A DNA stretch of 64,000 nt, from the NCBI GenBank assembly GCA_963830775.1, contig CAWHNT010000001.1, forward strand, positions 1 through 64,000, read 5' to 3'. The stretch comes from CAWHNT01 sp963830775 (lineage in GTDB: Bacteria; Pseudomonadota; Alphaproteobacteria; Geminicoccales; Geminicoccaceae). The notes beneath the pieces were generated by a model. That model searched no databases. It had not been told where the DNA came from and was given only the letters and a program-made list of their open reading frames with translations. The position numbers were made by a program, and so were the translations under genes. This document shows positions 40,867 through 50,043 of the stretch, in pieces; positions within the stretch are counted from its first letter, which is position 1, and each line of letters opens with the position of its first letter.

Positions 40867-41763
40867 TCAGCCCTCCTCGGCCAGCCACTCCTCGATCAGG
40901 AACCGGGCGATGCTGTCATGGTTCGGCAGGCGGACGGGGCGGCGCTCCGGGTCGCGCAGCTCGGCCCGGGTGAGCCAGCGGGCGTCCTCCAGCTCCTCGG
41001 GGTCGATGCGGATGTCGAAGGTGCGGGCCCGGGCACGGAAGCCCAGCATCAGCGACTGGGGGAACGGCCAGGGCTGGGAGGAGCGGTAGACCGCGGCCTC
41101 GACCTCGATGCCGGACTCCTCCAGCACCTCGCGGTAGATCGTCTCCTCCAGCGATTCGCCGGGCTCCACGAAGCCGGCGAGGGTCGAGTACATGCCGCTG
41201 ACGAACCGCGCCGAGCGGCCGAGCAGGCAGCGCTCGCCGTCGGTGACGAGCACGATCACGGCGGGGTCGGTGCGCGGGAAATGGTCCGCACCGCAATCGA
41301 CGCAGCGGCGGACGTGACCGCCCTGCATCACCATGGTGGCATTGCCGCAGACCGAGCAGTAGCTGGAGCGGGTGTGCCAGTGCAGGAGGGCGCGGGCATA
41401 GGCCAGTGCTGCGGCCTCGTCGGCGGGGAGCAGGGTGCCGACGCTGCGCAGCTCGACATAGCGGGCGCCCGGGACCGTGGCGTCGGGCACGCTCTCCACG
41501 AACCAGGCGATTCCGTCTGCCATGCCCAGGAAGATGGCGTCGGCACCGGCCGGGCGGTCGAGCTCGGCTACGGTCGGGGCGGCGAGACGGGGTTCCTCCG
41601 CAGCACCGCCGATCGGCACCAGGAGGCCCGTGCAGAGGATGAGCCGGGTGGCGGGATCGGCGCGGCGGTCGGCGAGCCAGGTCTCGTCGCGGCGCCGCTC
41701 GGCCGCACGGTCGAGACCGCGCGCGGCGTAGACATGCGGCGGAGCGTTGAGGATGGCGGGCAT
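40867..41763 (-). CDS. nudC: NADH pyrophosphatase NudC (Nudix)
   Basis: Hydrolyses NADH and removes NAD caps from RNA. 298 residues from ATG at 41763 (MPAILNAPPH); the frame is open to 41832 without family sequence. The zinc site is CSVC...CVDC, and the Nudix box GFVEPGESLEETIYREVLEESGI is complete; SQPWPFPQSLM is the NudC-specific motif that fits NADH. Confidence 0.95.
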   Translation of the reverse strand: MPAILNAPPHVYAARGLDRAAERRRDETWLADRRADPATRLILCTGLLVPIGGAAEEPRLAAPTVAELDRPAGADAIFLGMADGIAWFVESVPDATVPGARYVELRSVGTLLPADEAAALAYARALLHWHTRSSYCSVCGNATMVMQGGHVRRCVDCGADHFPRTDPAVIVLVTDGERCLLGRSARFVSGMYSTLAGFVEPGESLEETIYREVLEESGIEVEAAVYRSSQPWPFPQSLMLGFRARARTFDIRIDPEELEDARWLTRAELRDPERRPVRLPNHDSIARFLIEEWLAEEG

Positions 41764-41813
41764 GGGCGGGGTGGGTCCGGCTGGCCGCGGCTTCTGTCGC
41801 CGATCCGGTGGGC

Positions 41814-41842
41814 TTGCGCAAGCCGGTGCCACGGTCGATATT
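41814..41842 (+). promoter_or_regulatory. Sigma-70-type promoter of SRP RNA
   Basis: TTGCGC (41814-41819), a 17-base spacer, and GATATT (41837-41842) lie 6 bases before the first base of the SRP RNA stem, the right distance for a +1 at about 41849. Confidence 0.65.
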
Positions 41843-41848
41843 GACGCT

Positions 41849-41946
41849 TGGAAGGCTGGCGGCGGACGGCGTCCTCGCCAACCCGGTCAGGTCCGGAAGG
41901 AAGCAGCCGTAACGAGTTCCGCGTCGGGTCGCCCGTCAGCCTTCCA
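41849..41946 (+). ncRNA. ffs: Signal recognition particle RNA (4.5S, small type)
   Basis: RNA of the signal recognition particle, which with Ffh targets membrane proteins. The invariant apical part GGTCAGGTCCGGAAGGAAGCAGCCGTAA (here described by position 41886-41913) has both asymmetric loop halves, and the ends pair: TGGAAGGCTG at 41849 with CAGCCTTCCA to 41946. Place directly before dnaX is the usual one in alphaproteobacteria. A long in-frame extension of dnaX over this RNA is therefore false. Confidence 0.95.
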
Positions 41947-41970
41947 CCTTCGCCTCTCCTCCGCCGCCCG

Positions 41971-43620
41971 ATGGACCCAGCCGCACCTGCCGCTCCCTAC
42001 CGGGTTCTTGCCCGGACCTACCGCCCTACGCGCCTTTCCGAGCTGATCGGGCAGGAAGGGCTGGTCCGCACGCTGACCAATGCCTTCGCCTCGGGCCGGA
42101 TCGCGCACGCCTTCCTGCTCACCGGCATCCGCGGTGTGGGCAAGACGACGACGGCGCGGATCATCGCCCGCGGCCTCAACTGCACCGGACCCGACGGCAG
42201 CGGCAAGGAGACGCCGGAGCCCTGCGGGGTGTGCCCGTCCTGCCGGGAGAGCAGCGAGGGACGATCGCTCGACGTGATCGAGCTCGACGCGGCGTCGCAT
42301 ACCGGCATCGGCGACATGCGTGAGCTTCAGGAGGGCCTCATGTTCGGGCCCGCCTCGTCGAGGTTCAAAATCTACATCCTCGACGAAGTCCATATGCTGT
42401 CCACGAGCGCCTGGAACTCGATGCTGAAGAGCGTCGAGGAGCCACCGCCGCACGCCAAGTTCATCTTCGCCACGACCGAGATCCGCAAGGTCCCGATCAC
42501 GGTGCTGTCGCGCTGCCAGCGCTTCGACCTGCGGCGGGTGGATGGCGACACGCTGGCAGCACACCTGGCGGCAATCTGCGGCCGCGAGCGGGTGGAAGCG
42601 GAGCCCGAGGCTCTGGCGCTCATCGCCCGGGCTGCCGAGGGCTCGGTGCGGGATTCGCTCTCGCTGCTCGATCAGGCGATCGCCCTCTCCGACGGGCCGG
42701 TGTCCGGGGCAACCGTGCAGGCCATGCTGGGCCTGGGCGACCGGCTCCGCGTGCTGGAGCTGCTCGAGGCCGTGATGCGCGGTGCCGGCGGCGAGGTGCT
42801 CGACCGGTTCGCCGAGCTCTACGGCCTGGGCGTCGATCCCTTGGCGCTGGTGCAGGACCTGCTCGAGCTCTGCCATACGCTGAGCCGGCTCAAGCTCCGG
42901 CCGGAAGCGGCGGCCGCGGTGGGACTGGCAGGCGAGCCTGCGGCACGGGCCCGGGCCATGGCCGAGCAGCTGACGCTGCCGGTGCTGGCGCGGGCCTGGC
43001 AGATGCTGCTGCGGGGGGTCGAGGAGGTGCGGATGGCACCGGACGGGGCGGCGGCGGCCGAGATGCTGCTGCTCCGGCTCACCTGCGTCAGCGACCTGCC
43101 GCCGCCGGGCGAGCTTGCCCGACTCCTGCAGGGCGGTGCGGCTCCCGTTCAGCAGGCGGCACCGGCGGTCCGTGCGGCCCCGGTGGTGGCACCCTCACCG
43201 GTGCCCGCTTCGGTGCTGGAACCTCGCAGCTATGCCGAGCTTGTCGATGCGATCGCCGAGAGCGGCGAGAAGCTCATGGCCGCCTTCCTCTGGGAGCAGA
43301 CGCACCTGATCCGCTTCGAGCCCGGCCGGATCGAGCTCCGGCTGGAGCCGAACGTGCCCGCGGACCTGCCGAGCAGGCTCGGCCAGGTGGCGGGCCGGCT
43401 CACCGGGCGGCGCTGGATCGTGGCGGTGGGCCAGGCGGCAGGCGAGCCGACGCTGGCCGAGGCAACGGCCCTGCGCAAGGAGAGCCGCATTGCCGCAGCC
43501 AGGGCCCATCCCGATCTCAAGGCCCTGCTCGCGGCGTTTCCGGGGGCGGATATCATCGACGTTCGCGACGCGACACCTGCCGGCGTCGCTCCTGCAACCG
43601 GCCAGAAGGGGACGGGCTGA
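41971..43620 (+). CDS. dnaX: DNA polymerase III subunit gamma/tau
   Basis: Clamp-loader ATPase, 549 residues. It starts YRVLARTYRPTRLSELIGQE; Walker A is GIRGVGKTTTARI, the zinc ligands are C....CGVCPSC, Walker B YILDEVHMLS, and sensor regions follow (FATTEIRKVPITVLSRCQRFDL). The start at 41971 is set by homology and by the RNA gene that ends just upstream. A short Ala/Pro linker (about residues 390-410) leads to the tau-like C-terminus. Confidence 0.95.
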   Translation: MDPAAPAAPYRVLARTYRPTRLSELIGQEGLVRTLTNAFASGRIAHAFLLTGIRGVGKTTTARIIARGLNCTGPDGSGKETPEPCGVCPSCRESSEGRSLDVIELDAASHTGIGDMRELQEGLMFGPASSRFKIYILDEVHMLSTSAWNSMLKSVEEPPPHAKFIFATTEIRKVPITVLSRCQRFDLRRVDGDTLAAHLAAICGRERVEAEPEALALIARAAEGSVRDSLSLLDQAIALSDGPVSGATVQAMLGLGDRLRVLELLEAVMRGAGGEVLDRFAELYGLGVDPLALVQDLLELCHTLSRLKLRPEAAAAVGLAGEPAARARAMAEQLTLPVLARAWQMLLRGVEEVRMAPDGAAAAEMLLLRLTCVSDLPPPGELARLLQGGAAPVQQAAPAVRAAPVVAPSPVPASVLEPRSYAELVDAIAESGEKLMAAFLWEQTHLIRFEPGRIELRLEPNVPADLPSRLGQVAGRLTGRRWIVAVGQAAGEPTLAEATALRKESRIAAARAHPDLKALLAAFPGADIIDVRDATPAGVAPATGQKGTG

Positions 43621-43623
43621 GGC

Positions 43624-43947
43624 ATGAAGAACCTCTCCAACATGCTGAAGGAGGCGCAGAAGCTGCAGACCCGGATGGCGGAGATGCAGCAGCGCCTGGG
43701 CGAGGTCGAGATGGACGGGGCCGCGGGTGCCGGGCTGGTCACGGTCACGCTCAACGGGAAGGGCGAGATGCGGCGGATCAAGATCGATCCGTCCCTGGCC
43801 GATCCCAACGAGATGGAGATGCTGGAGGACCTGATCGTCGCCGCCGCCAACGATGCCAAGGTGAAGATCGAGGCGCACGTCCAGGGCGAGATGCAGAAGC
43901 TCGCCGGCGGGATGCCGCTGCCGCCAGGGATGAAGCTGCCCTTCTGA
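43624..43947 (+). CDS. YbaB/EbfC nucleoid-associated protein
   Basis: Small dimeric DNA-binding protein of 107 residues with a coiled N-terminal half (MLKEAQKLQTRMAEMQQRLGE) and the conserved AGAGLVTVTLNGKGEMRRIKID and DLIVAAANDAKVK. It lies between dnaX and recR as in most bacteria; its stop overlaps the recR ATG. Confidence 0.96.
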   Translation: MKNLSNMLKEAQKLQTRMAEMQQRLGEVEMDGAAGAGLVTVTLNGKGEMRRIKIDPSLADPNEMEMLEDLIVAAANDAKVKIEAHVQGEMQKLAGGMPLPPGMKLPF

Positions 43948-44541
43948 TGGCGGCCGACGCGATCGAGCGCGCCATCGGCCTCCTGGCGCGGCTGCCGGGG
44001 CTCGGCCGCCGCTCGGCCCAGCGCGCCGTGCTCGCCATGCTGAAGCGGCCGGAGACCCTGATGCTGCCGCTGGCGGCTGCCCTGCGCGCCTGTGCCGACG
44101 AGGTGCGGCCCTGCAGAAGCTGCGGCAATCTCGACGCCGTCGACCCTTGCGCGATCTGTGCCGACCCGCGGCGCGACGCGCATCTCCTGTGCGTGGTGAC
44201 CGAGGTCGACGACCTCTGGGCGGTGGAGCGGGCGGGCGTCTTCCGCGGCCTCTATCACGTGCTGGGCGGGACGCTTGCGGGCGCTGGACGGGATCGGGCC
44301 CGAGGAGCTGGGCATCGAGCGGCTGCTGCGCCGGGCGGAGGCTCAGGCGAGCGAGGTGATCCTGGCGCTGGGGGCCACCGTCGACGGGCAGACGACCGGC
44401 CACTACATCGCCGACCGCCTCCGGCCTTTGGGCCTGAAGGTGACCCGGCTCGGCCATGGCGTGCCGATCGGGGGCGAGCTCAACTATCTGGACGAGGGAA
44501 CGCTGGACGCAGCGCTCCGCGCCCGCCAACCGGTCGCTTGA
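43947..44541 (+). CDS. recR: Recombination protein RecR (frameshift)
   Basis: Part of the RecFOR loader of RecA. LPGLGRRSAQRAVLAML is the helix-hairpin-helix, CRSCGNLDAVDPCAIC the zinc finger, and the Toprim domain has VTEVDDLWAVE. An extra G near 44276 shifts the frame; RALDGIGPEELGIERLL resumes it, and the protein ends at 44541, giving 197 residues or so. Full conservation on both sides suggests a base error. Confidence 0.93.
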
Positions 44542-44598
44542 CCGCCGGGCGCACACTGCCTACCTGCGCGCCAGCCCATCCTCCAGCTCTGTCCCGAC

Positions 44599-45117
44599 AT
44601 GGCCGTCCTGCCGATCCTCGAAGCGCCGCACCCGTTGCTGAAGGTGAAGGCGGAGCCTGCCGATCCGGCGGACGCGTCGCTGCGGGCACTCGCCCGTGAC
44701 ATGCTGGAGACGATGTACGTAGCCCCCGGCATCGGGCTCGCCGCACCGCAGGTGGGTGTGCTGAAGCGGCTCTTCGTGGTCGACGTCGCCGACAAGAAGA
44801 AGGGCGAGGAGCCTGCCCCCACGGTTCTCCTCAATCCCGAGATCGCGTGGCGCTCCGAGGAGGAGGTGGCACTCGAGGAGGGCTGCCTCAGCGTGCCCGG
44901 CCACTTCGCCGAGGTGCTGCGGCCGCGGGAGGTGCGCATGCGTTATCAGGACCTCGAGGGTGAGCTGCGGGAGATCGAGGCCGATGGGCTGCTGGCCCGT
45001 TGCCTCCAGCATGAGCTCGACCATCTGGACGGGGTTCTGTTCATCGACCGGATCTCGGTGCTCAAGCGCGGCATGATCATGCGCAAGCTGGCCAAGTCCC
45101 GCCGGGCGCGCGACTAG
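44599..45117 (+). CDS. def: Peptide deformylase
   Basis: Metalloenzyme that removes the N-formyl group of new proteins. All three motifs are present: GIGLAAPQ, EGCLSVPG with the metal Cys, and QHELDHLDG with the two His ligands and catalytic Glu. 172 residues. fmt follows 12 bases later. Confidence 0.97.
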   Translation: MAVLPILEAPHPLLKVKAEPADPADASLRALARDMLETMYVAPGIGLAAPQVGVLKRLFVVDVADKKKGEEPAPTVLLNPEIAWRSEEEVALEEGCLSVPGHFAEVLRPREVRMRYQDLEGELREIEADGLLARCLQHELDHLDGVLFIDRISVLKRGMIMRKLAKSRRARD

Positions 45118-45129
45118 TCAGGAAGCGTC

Positions 45130-46062
45130 ATGGAACGCCCGCGCCTCGTCGTCATGGGGACGGCAGCCTTCACGGTACCGAGCCTGGAGCGGCTGCACGG
45201 GCTGGGCTACCCGATCCAGGCCGTCTACACGCAGCCGCCGCGGCCGGCGGGCCGGGGGCACAAGCCGCAGCGGAGCCCGGTCCACGAGGCGGCCGTGCGG
45301 CTCGGGCTGGAGGTCCGTACGCCCGCGAGCCTGCGCGATCCGTCGGTGCAGGAGGACTTCCGCGGGCTGGGCGCCGATCTGGTCGTCGTCGGCGCCTACG
45401 GGCTGCTGCTGCCGTTGCCGGTCCTCGCGGCACCGCGCCTGGGCTGCATCAACCTGCACGCCTCGCTGCTGCCGCGCTGGCGAGGTGCCGCACCGATCGA
45501 GCGCGCCATCCTTGCCGGCGACCCGGTGACCGGGATCAGCATCTTCCGCATGGAGGAGGGGCTCGATACCGGGCCTGTCTATGCGATGCGGCCGGTCGAG
45601 ATCGCGGCCGGCGTGACCGCGGCGGAGCTGCACGAGGTGCTGGGCGGGCTGGCGGCGGAGATGCTGCCCGAGATCGTCGACGGGATCGCGTCAGGCACCA
45701 TGACCCCCGCGGCCCAGCCGGACACCGGCGTCACCTACGCGCCCAAGCTGCGGCGGGCAGAGGGGCTGCTCGATTTCAGCGAGCCCGCTGCGATGATCGA
45801 GCGGCGGCTGCGGGCGCTCAACCCGCGGCCGGGCTGCCACACGGCCTTTGGAGGCGAGCGGCTCCTGCTGCTGCGGGGCGAGGTCGTGGACCAGCGGGGA
45901 ACGCCTGGAACGGTGATCAGGCTGCCGCTCACGATCGCCTGCGGCGAGGATGCCTTGCGGGTCACCCAGGTGCAGCGTGCCGGGCGGCGGCCGATGCCGC
46001 CCGATGAGCTGCAGCGCGGCTTCCCGATCCCGCTGGGCAGCCTCCTGGAGGGCGGCAGTTAG
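45130..46062 (+). CDS. fmt: Methionyl-tRNA formyltransferase
   Basis: Formylates initiator Met-tRNA with 10-formyl-THF. 310 residues: LVVMGTAAFTVPSL, QPPRPAGRGHKPQRSPV, the catalytic site in INLHASLLPRWRGAAPI, and MEEGLDTGPV, plus a C-terminal OB domain. One small difference is MGTAAF where most have MGTPDF. It forms a cluster with def and truA. Confidence 0.97.
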   Translation: MERPRLVVMGTAAFTVPSLERLHGLGYPIQAVYTQPPRPAGRGHKPQRSPVHEAAVRLGLEVRTPASLRDPSVQEDFRGLGADLVVVGAYGLLLPLPVLAAPRLGCINLHASLLPRWRGAAPIERAILAGDPVTGISIFRMEEGLDTGPVYAMRPVEIAAGVTAAELHEVLGGLAAEMLPEIVDGIASGTMTPAAQPDTGVTYAPKLRRAEGLLDFSEPAAMIERRLRALNPRPGCHTAFGGERLLLLRGEVVDQRGTPGTVIRLPLTIACGEDALRVTQVQRAGRRPMPPDELQRGFPIPLGSLLEGGS

Positions 46063-46073
46063 CCGGCCAGGGG

Positions 46074-46817
46074 ATGCCGCGCTACCGGCTCACGCTCGAA
46101 TATGACGGCACGCCGTTCCGGGGCTGGCAGCGGCAGGCTGGTCAAGCCTCGGTGCAGGCGGCTGTGGAGGAGGCGCTCCAGCGCCTGACTGGCGAGCCTG
46201 CCGAGCTGGTCGGGGCCGGGCGGACGGATGCGGGGGTACACGCGCTGGCGCAGGTGGCCCATGTCGACCTCGCGCGCGGATGGGCGGTCGAGCGGCTGGT
46301 GGCGGGCCTCAACGCGCATCTCCGTCCGCTGCCGATCGCGTGCCTGGAGTCACGTCCGGTGCCCGAGGGTTTCCACGCCCGGTTCGACGCGGTCCGCCGC
46401 CGCTATATCTACCAGATCCTGAACCGCCGGCCGCCACCTGCGCTGGAGGCGAGCCGGTGCTGGCATCTGCCGCTGCCGCTGGATGCCGAGCAGATGCACG
46501 AGGCGGGGCAGGCGCTGATCGGGCGCCATGACTTCACGAGCTATCGCTCGAGCGAGTGCCAGGCCCCCTCGCCCGTGAAGACGCTCGACCTCCTGCACGT
46601 CAGGCGCGAAGGCGACCGGGTCTCGGTCCGGTTGGCGGCACGCTCGTTCCTGCACCATCAGGTGCGCAACATCGTGGGCACGCTCCGGCTCGTGGGCGAG
46701 GGCAAAGCCGGCATCGATCACGCGGCGCGTGTGCTGGAGGCACGCGATCGCGCCGCTGCGGGCCAGACGGCACCGGCAGCGGGGCTGTTCCTGGAAGGGG
46801 TCGACTACCCGGTCTGA
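46074..46817 (+). CDS. truA: tRNA pseudouridine(38-40) synthase TruA
   Basis: Modifies U38-U40 in the anticodon arm of many tRNAs. The opening YRLTLEYDGTPFRGWQRQ, catalytic Asp in GAGRTDAGVHALAQV, and SFLHHQVRNIVGTL are all normal; 247 residues. Its last 13 bases overlap the end of the opposite gene. Confidence 0.97.
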   Translation: MPRYRLTLEYDGTPFRGWQRQAGQASVQAAVEEALQRLTGEPAELVGAGRTDAGVHALAQVAHVDLARGWAVERLVAGLNAHLRPLPIACLESRPVPEGFHARFDAVRRRYIYQILNRRPPPALEASRCWHLPLPLDAEQMHEAGQALIGRHDFTSYRSSECQAPSPVKTLDLLHVRREGDRVSVRLAARSFLHHQVRNIVGTLRLVGEGKAGIDHAARVLEARDRAAAGQTAPAAGLFLEGVDYPV

Positions 46818-47374
46818 AGCAGGGTGTCGGCGACCCGGTTCAGCAGCAGGCCGACCAGCAGGTTCAGCGTCACGAACGCGGCCGCATGCCCGCCCGTGCT
46901 GCCCAGCGCGGTGCGGACGACGAACCATTGATAGGTCAGGGTCGCCAGCATCGCGAACAGGAGGAGGGCCGGGCGCAACGGCGCCACCAGCGTGCCCAAC
47001 GTCACGGCCGCCAGGAAGAGCAGCACCTGCGGCAGGGTCGCCCAGTTCGTGGCGACCACGAGCGGCACGTAGCGGGCGCCCAGGTTGAGGAACTTGGTGA
47101 GGAAGATGGCGAGGATCGGGAAGGTGAGGATGTCGAGGATGTAGGAGACCGATTCGGCGAGCACGATCGTGCCGAGCCCGCCCTCGTGGCCGAAGCGGGC
47201 GTACTGCTCGGCCAGGAGGAGGGCGTAGATCGGGGCGGCGAGGACCGGGGCGGCGAACGAGTGCCAGAAGCCGTCGAAGCTGGTGTCGAACAAGCCCATG
47301 CCGGCGCTGTCGCCGCGGGCAAGCAGGAGGGCGCCCTGGACGGCGCGCCCGATCTCTTCACGTCCGGGGATCAT
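46805..47374 (-). CDS. Conserved multi-spanning membrane protein
   Basis: A protein of 189 residues with about four hydrophobic segments (FAAPVLAAPIYALLLAEQ, VSYILDILTFPILAIFLTKF, QVLLFLAAVTLGTLVAPL and a C-terminal one). It is found next to dapE in related genomes, as far as I recall; role unknown. The ATG at 47374 overlaps the TGA of the corrected dapE frame (ATGA), so the two are coupled in translation. Confidence 0.82.
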   Translation of the reverse strand: MIPGREEIGRAVQGALLLARGDSAGMGLFDTSFDGFWHSFAAPVLAAPIYALLLAEQYARFGHEGGLGTIVLAESVSYILDILTFPILAIFLTKFLNLGARYVPLVVATNWATLPQVLLFLAAVTLGTLVAPLRPALLLFAMLATLTYQWFVVRTALGSTGGHAAAFVTLNLLVGLLLNRVADTLLQTG

Positions 47375-48525
47375 GCAGGTCCGAGGTACCGGCGCAGGAA
47401 GGCTTCATAGAATCCTAGTTAGCCCTTCGATGTCGGCCAGCGCCACCCTTTCATCGCTCTGGTGCATCGTGGTGCCGACGAGCCCGAACTCCACGACCGG
47501 GCAATAAGGGTGGATGAAGCGGGCGTCCGACGTGCCGCCCATCGTGTTGAGCACCGGCCGGAGGCCGGTCACCTCCTCGACGGCGGCGGAAAGGGTCTCG
47601 CTGAGCCGGCCCGGCCGGGTCAGGAAGGGCTCGGCGTTGCACTCGATCTCGAGATCGAACTGGTCCGCATGGGCCGCGATCGTCGCGCGCAGCCAAGCCT
47701 CCAGGCTGGCGCTGCTATGGCGGTCGTTGAAACGGATGTTGATGACCGCTCGGGCCTCACCCGGGATGACGTTCGAGGCCGGGTTGCCGATGTCGATCGA
47801 GGTGACCTGGAGGTTCGAGGGATCGAAAGCCTCGGTGCCCTCGTCAAGCCGGGCGGTCGCCAGCTCGTGGAGCGCTGCCAGGATGCGATGCGCGGCGTTG
47901 TCGGCACGGTGCGGATACGCCGTGTGCCCCTGGCGGCCGCGGACCGTGAGCCGGCCCGTGAGCGAGCCACGGCGCCCGATCCGGGCCGCCTCGCCAAGAC
48001 GGGTGGGCGAGGTCGGCTCGCCTACCAGAGCGGCGTCCCAGCGCTCGCCACGGTCGGCCGCCCAGCGCAGCAGCTTGTCCGTGCCATTGATCGACTGCGC
48101 TTCCTCGTCCCCGGTGATGACGAGCGCCACCGAGCCTTGGGCCAGGTGGCCCGCCTCGAGGTAGGCGGCAACCGCTGCCACGAAGCAGGCCACGCCGCTC
48201 TTCATATCGACCGCACCGCGGCCCCAGAGCTGGCCATCGCGGATCTCGGCGCCGAAGGGCTCGACCGTCCAGCGCGACCGGTCTCCGGCCGGCACCACGT
48301 CGACATGCCCGGCGAAGAGCAGGCAGGGTGCGGTGTCGCCGAGGCGGGCGTAGAGGTTGTCGACGGGGTAGGTGCCGCCGTCGCCCTCGAAGGTGACGCG
48401 GTGGCAGGTGAACCCCAGCGGCTCGAGGGCCGCCTGGACGACGTCGAGGGCGCCGCCGGCGTCGGGAGTCACGCTCGGGCAGCGGACCAGATCCGCCGTC
48501 AGGTCTACCGGGTCGATGCGTGCCA

Positions 48526-48526
<1 letters not shown>
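47371..48526 (-). CDS. dapE: Succinyl-diaminopimelate desuccinylase (3' frameshift)
   Basis: Zinc enzyme of lysine and peptidoglycan synthesis. LLFAGHVDVVP, GRGAVDMKSGVACF, TGDEEAQSINGTDK and the late MGGTSDARF show metal and catalytic residues. As written, the frame stops at 47405 after GLTRIL; with one more base it would read on as YEAFLRRYLGPA and stop at 47371, giving the normal C-terminus of this family and an ATGA overlap with the next gene. So a missing base near 47408 is likely. ATG at 48526 overlaps the dapD stop. Confidence 0.95.
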
Positions 48527-49368
<842 letters not shown>

Positions 49369-49448
49369 GCCCCTGCCCCGCTTGCGCGCGCGGAGGCTAG
49401 GCAGGTATGCCCCGGTGTCAACTGCCGGCTCGGCCGAGGGATGGCACC

Positions 49449-50043
49449 ATGGCTGTGGCACTGAAGGTTGTTACCGCTCCGTTCGACATTCCCGACCTCG
49501 CGGATGCCGAGGAGTACGTCGCCTGGATGGAGCACCAGCCGTACAAGCTGGAGATGACGGGCGGGCGCCTGGTGATGATGGCGGGCGGCTCGAATCCGCA
49601 TGCCACGATCGCCGGGAATGTATTTGCGAGTTTGCGGGCGAAGCTGCGGGGCCAGCCATGCCGCCCTTTCAACTCCGACTTCCTGGTCCAGCTGTCCCGA
49701 CGGGATCGCTACTACCCCGATGCGACTGTCGCCTGCGGTGAGACCCGCAACTACACCGATAAGCCTGTGATGGTGGTCGAGGTGCTTTCACCGACGACCA
49801 AGCGGTTCGATCTCCGGGTCAAGCTTCCGACCTACCTTCGCACGCCGGGCTTGGCCTATGTGCTCTATCTTTCCCAGGACGAGCCGCGGGCATGGCTCTA
49901 CCGGCCGACCACGGCCGAGGGTGACGAGCCGATCGAGGTGGCGGGGCTCGAGGCCGAGATAGCGCTGCCCGAGCTCGGCATCGTGCTGACCTTGGCAGAG
50001 CTCTACGAGGATGTGGCCCCGCCGGAGGAGCGCGGCGGAATGA
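49449..50043 (+). CDS. Uma2 family (DUF820) endonuclease-like protein
   Basis: Restriction-endonuclease-fold protein of about 197 residues, a family expanded in cyanobacteria and some alphaproteobacteria. YKLEMTGGRLVMMAGGSNPHATI, the core FNSDFLVQLSRRDRYYPDATVAC and VMVVEVLSPTTKRFDLRVKL carry the D-(E)-x-x-K-like residues. ATG follows GAGGGATGGCACC. As given there is no stop before the FAD-oxidase gene. If the CCCC at about 50018 has one base too many, it would end in TGA at 50041-50043, overlapping the next ATG. Confidence 0.8.

Noticed and set aside
41848..41970. In-frame N-terminal extension of dnaX
   Set aside because: It lies over the SRP RNA and has no DnaX-like sequence; the real protein starts at 41971.
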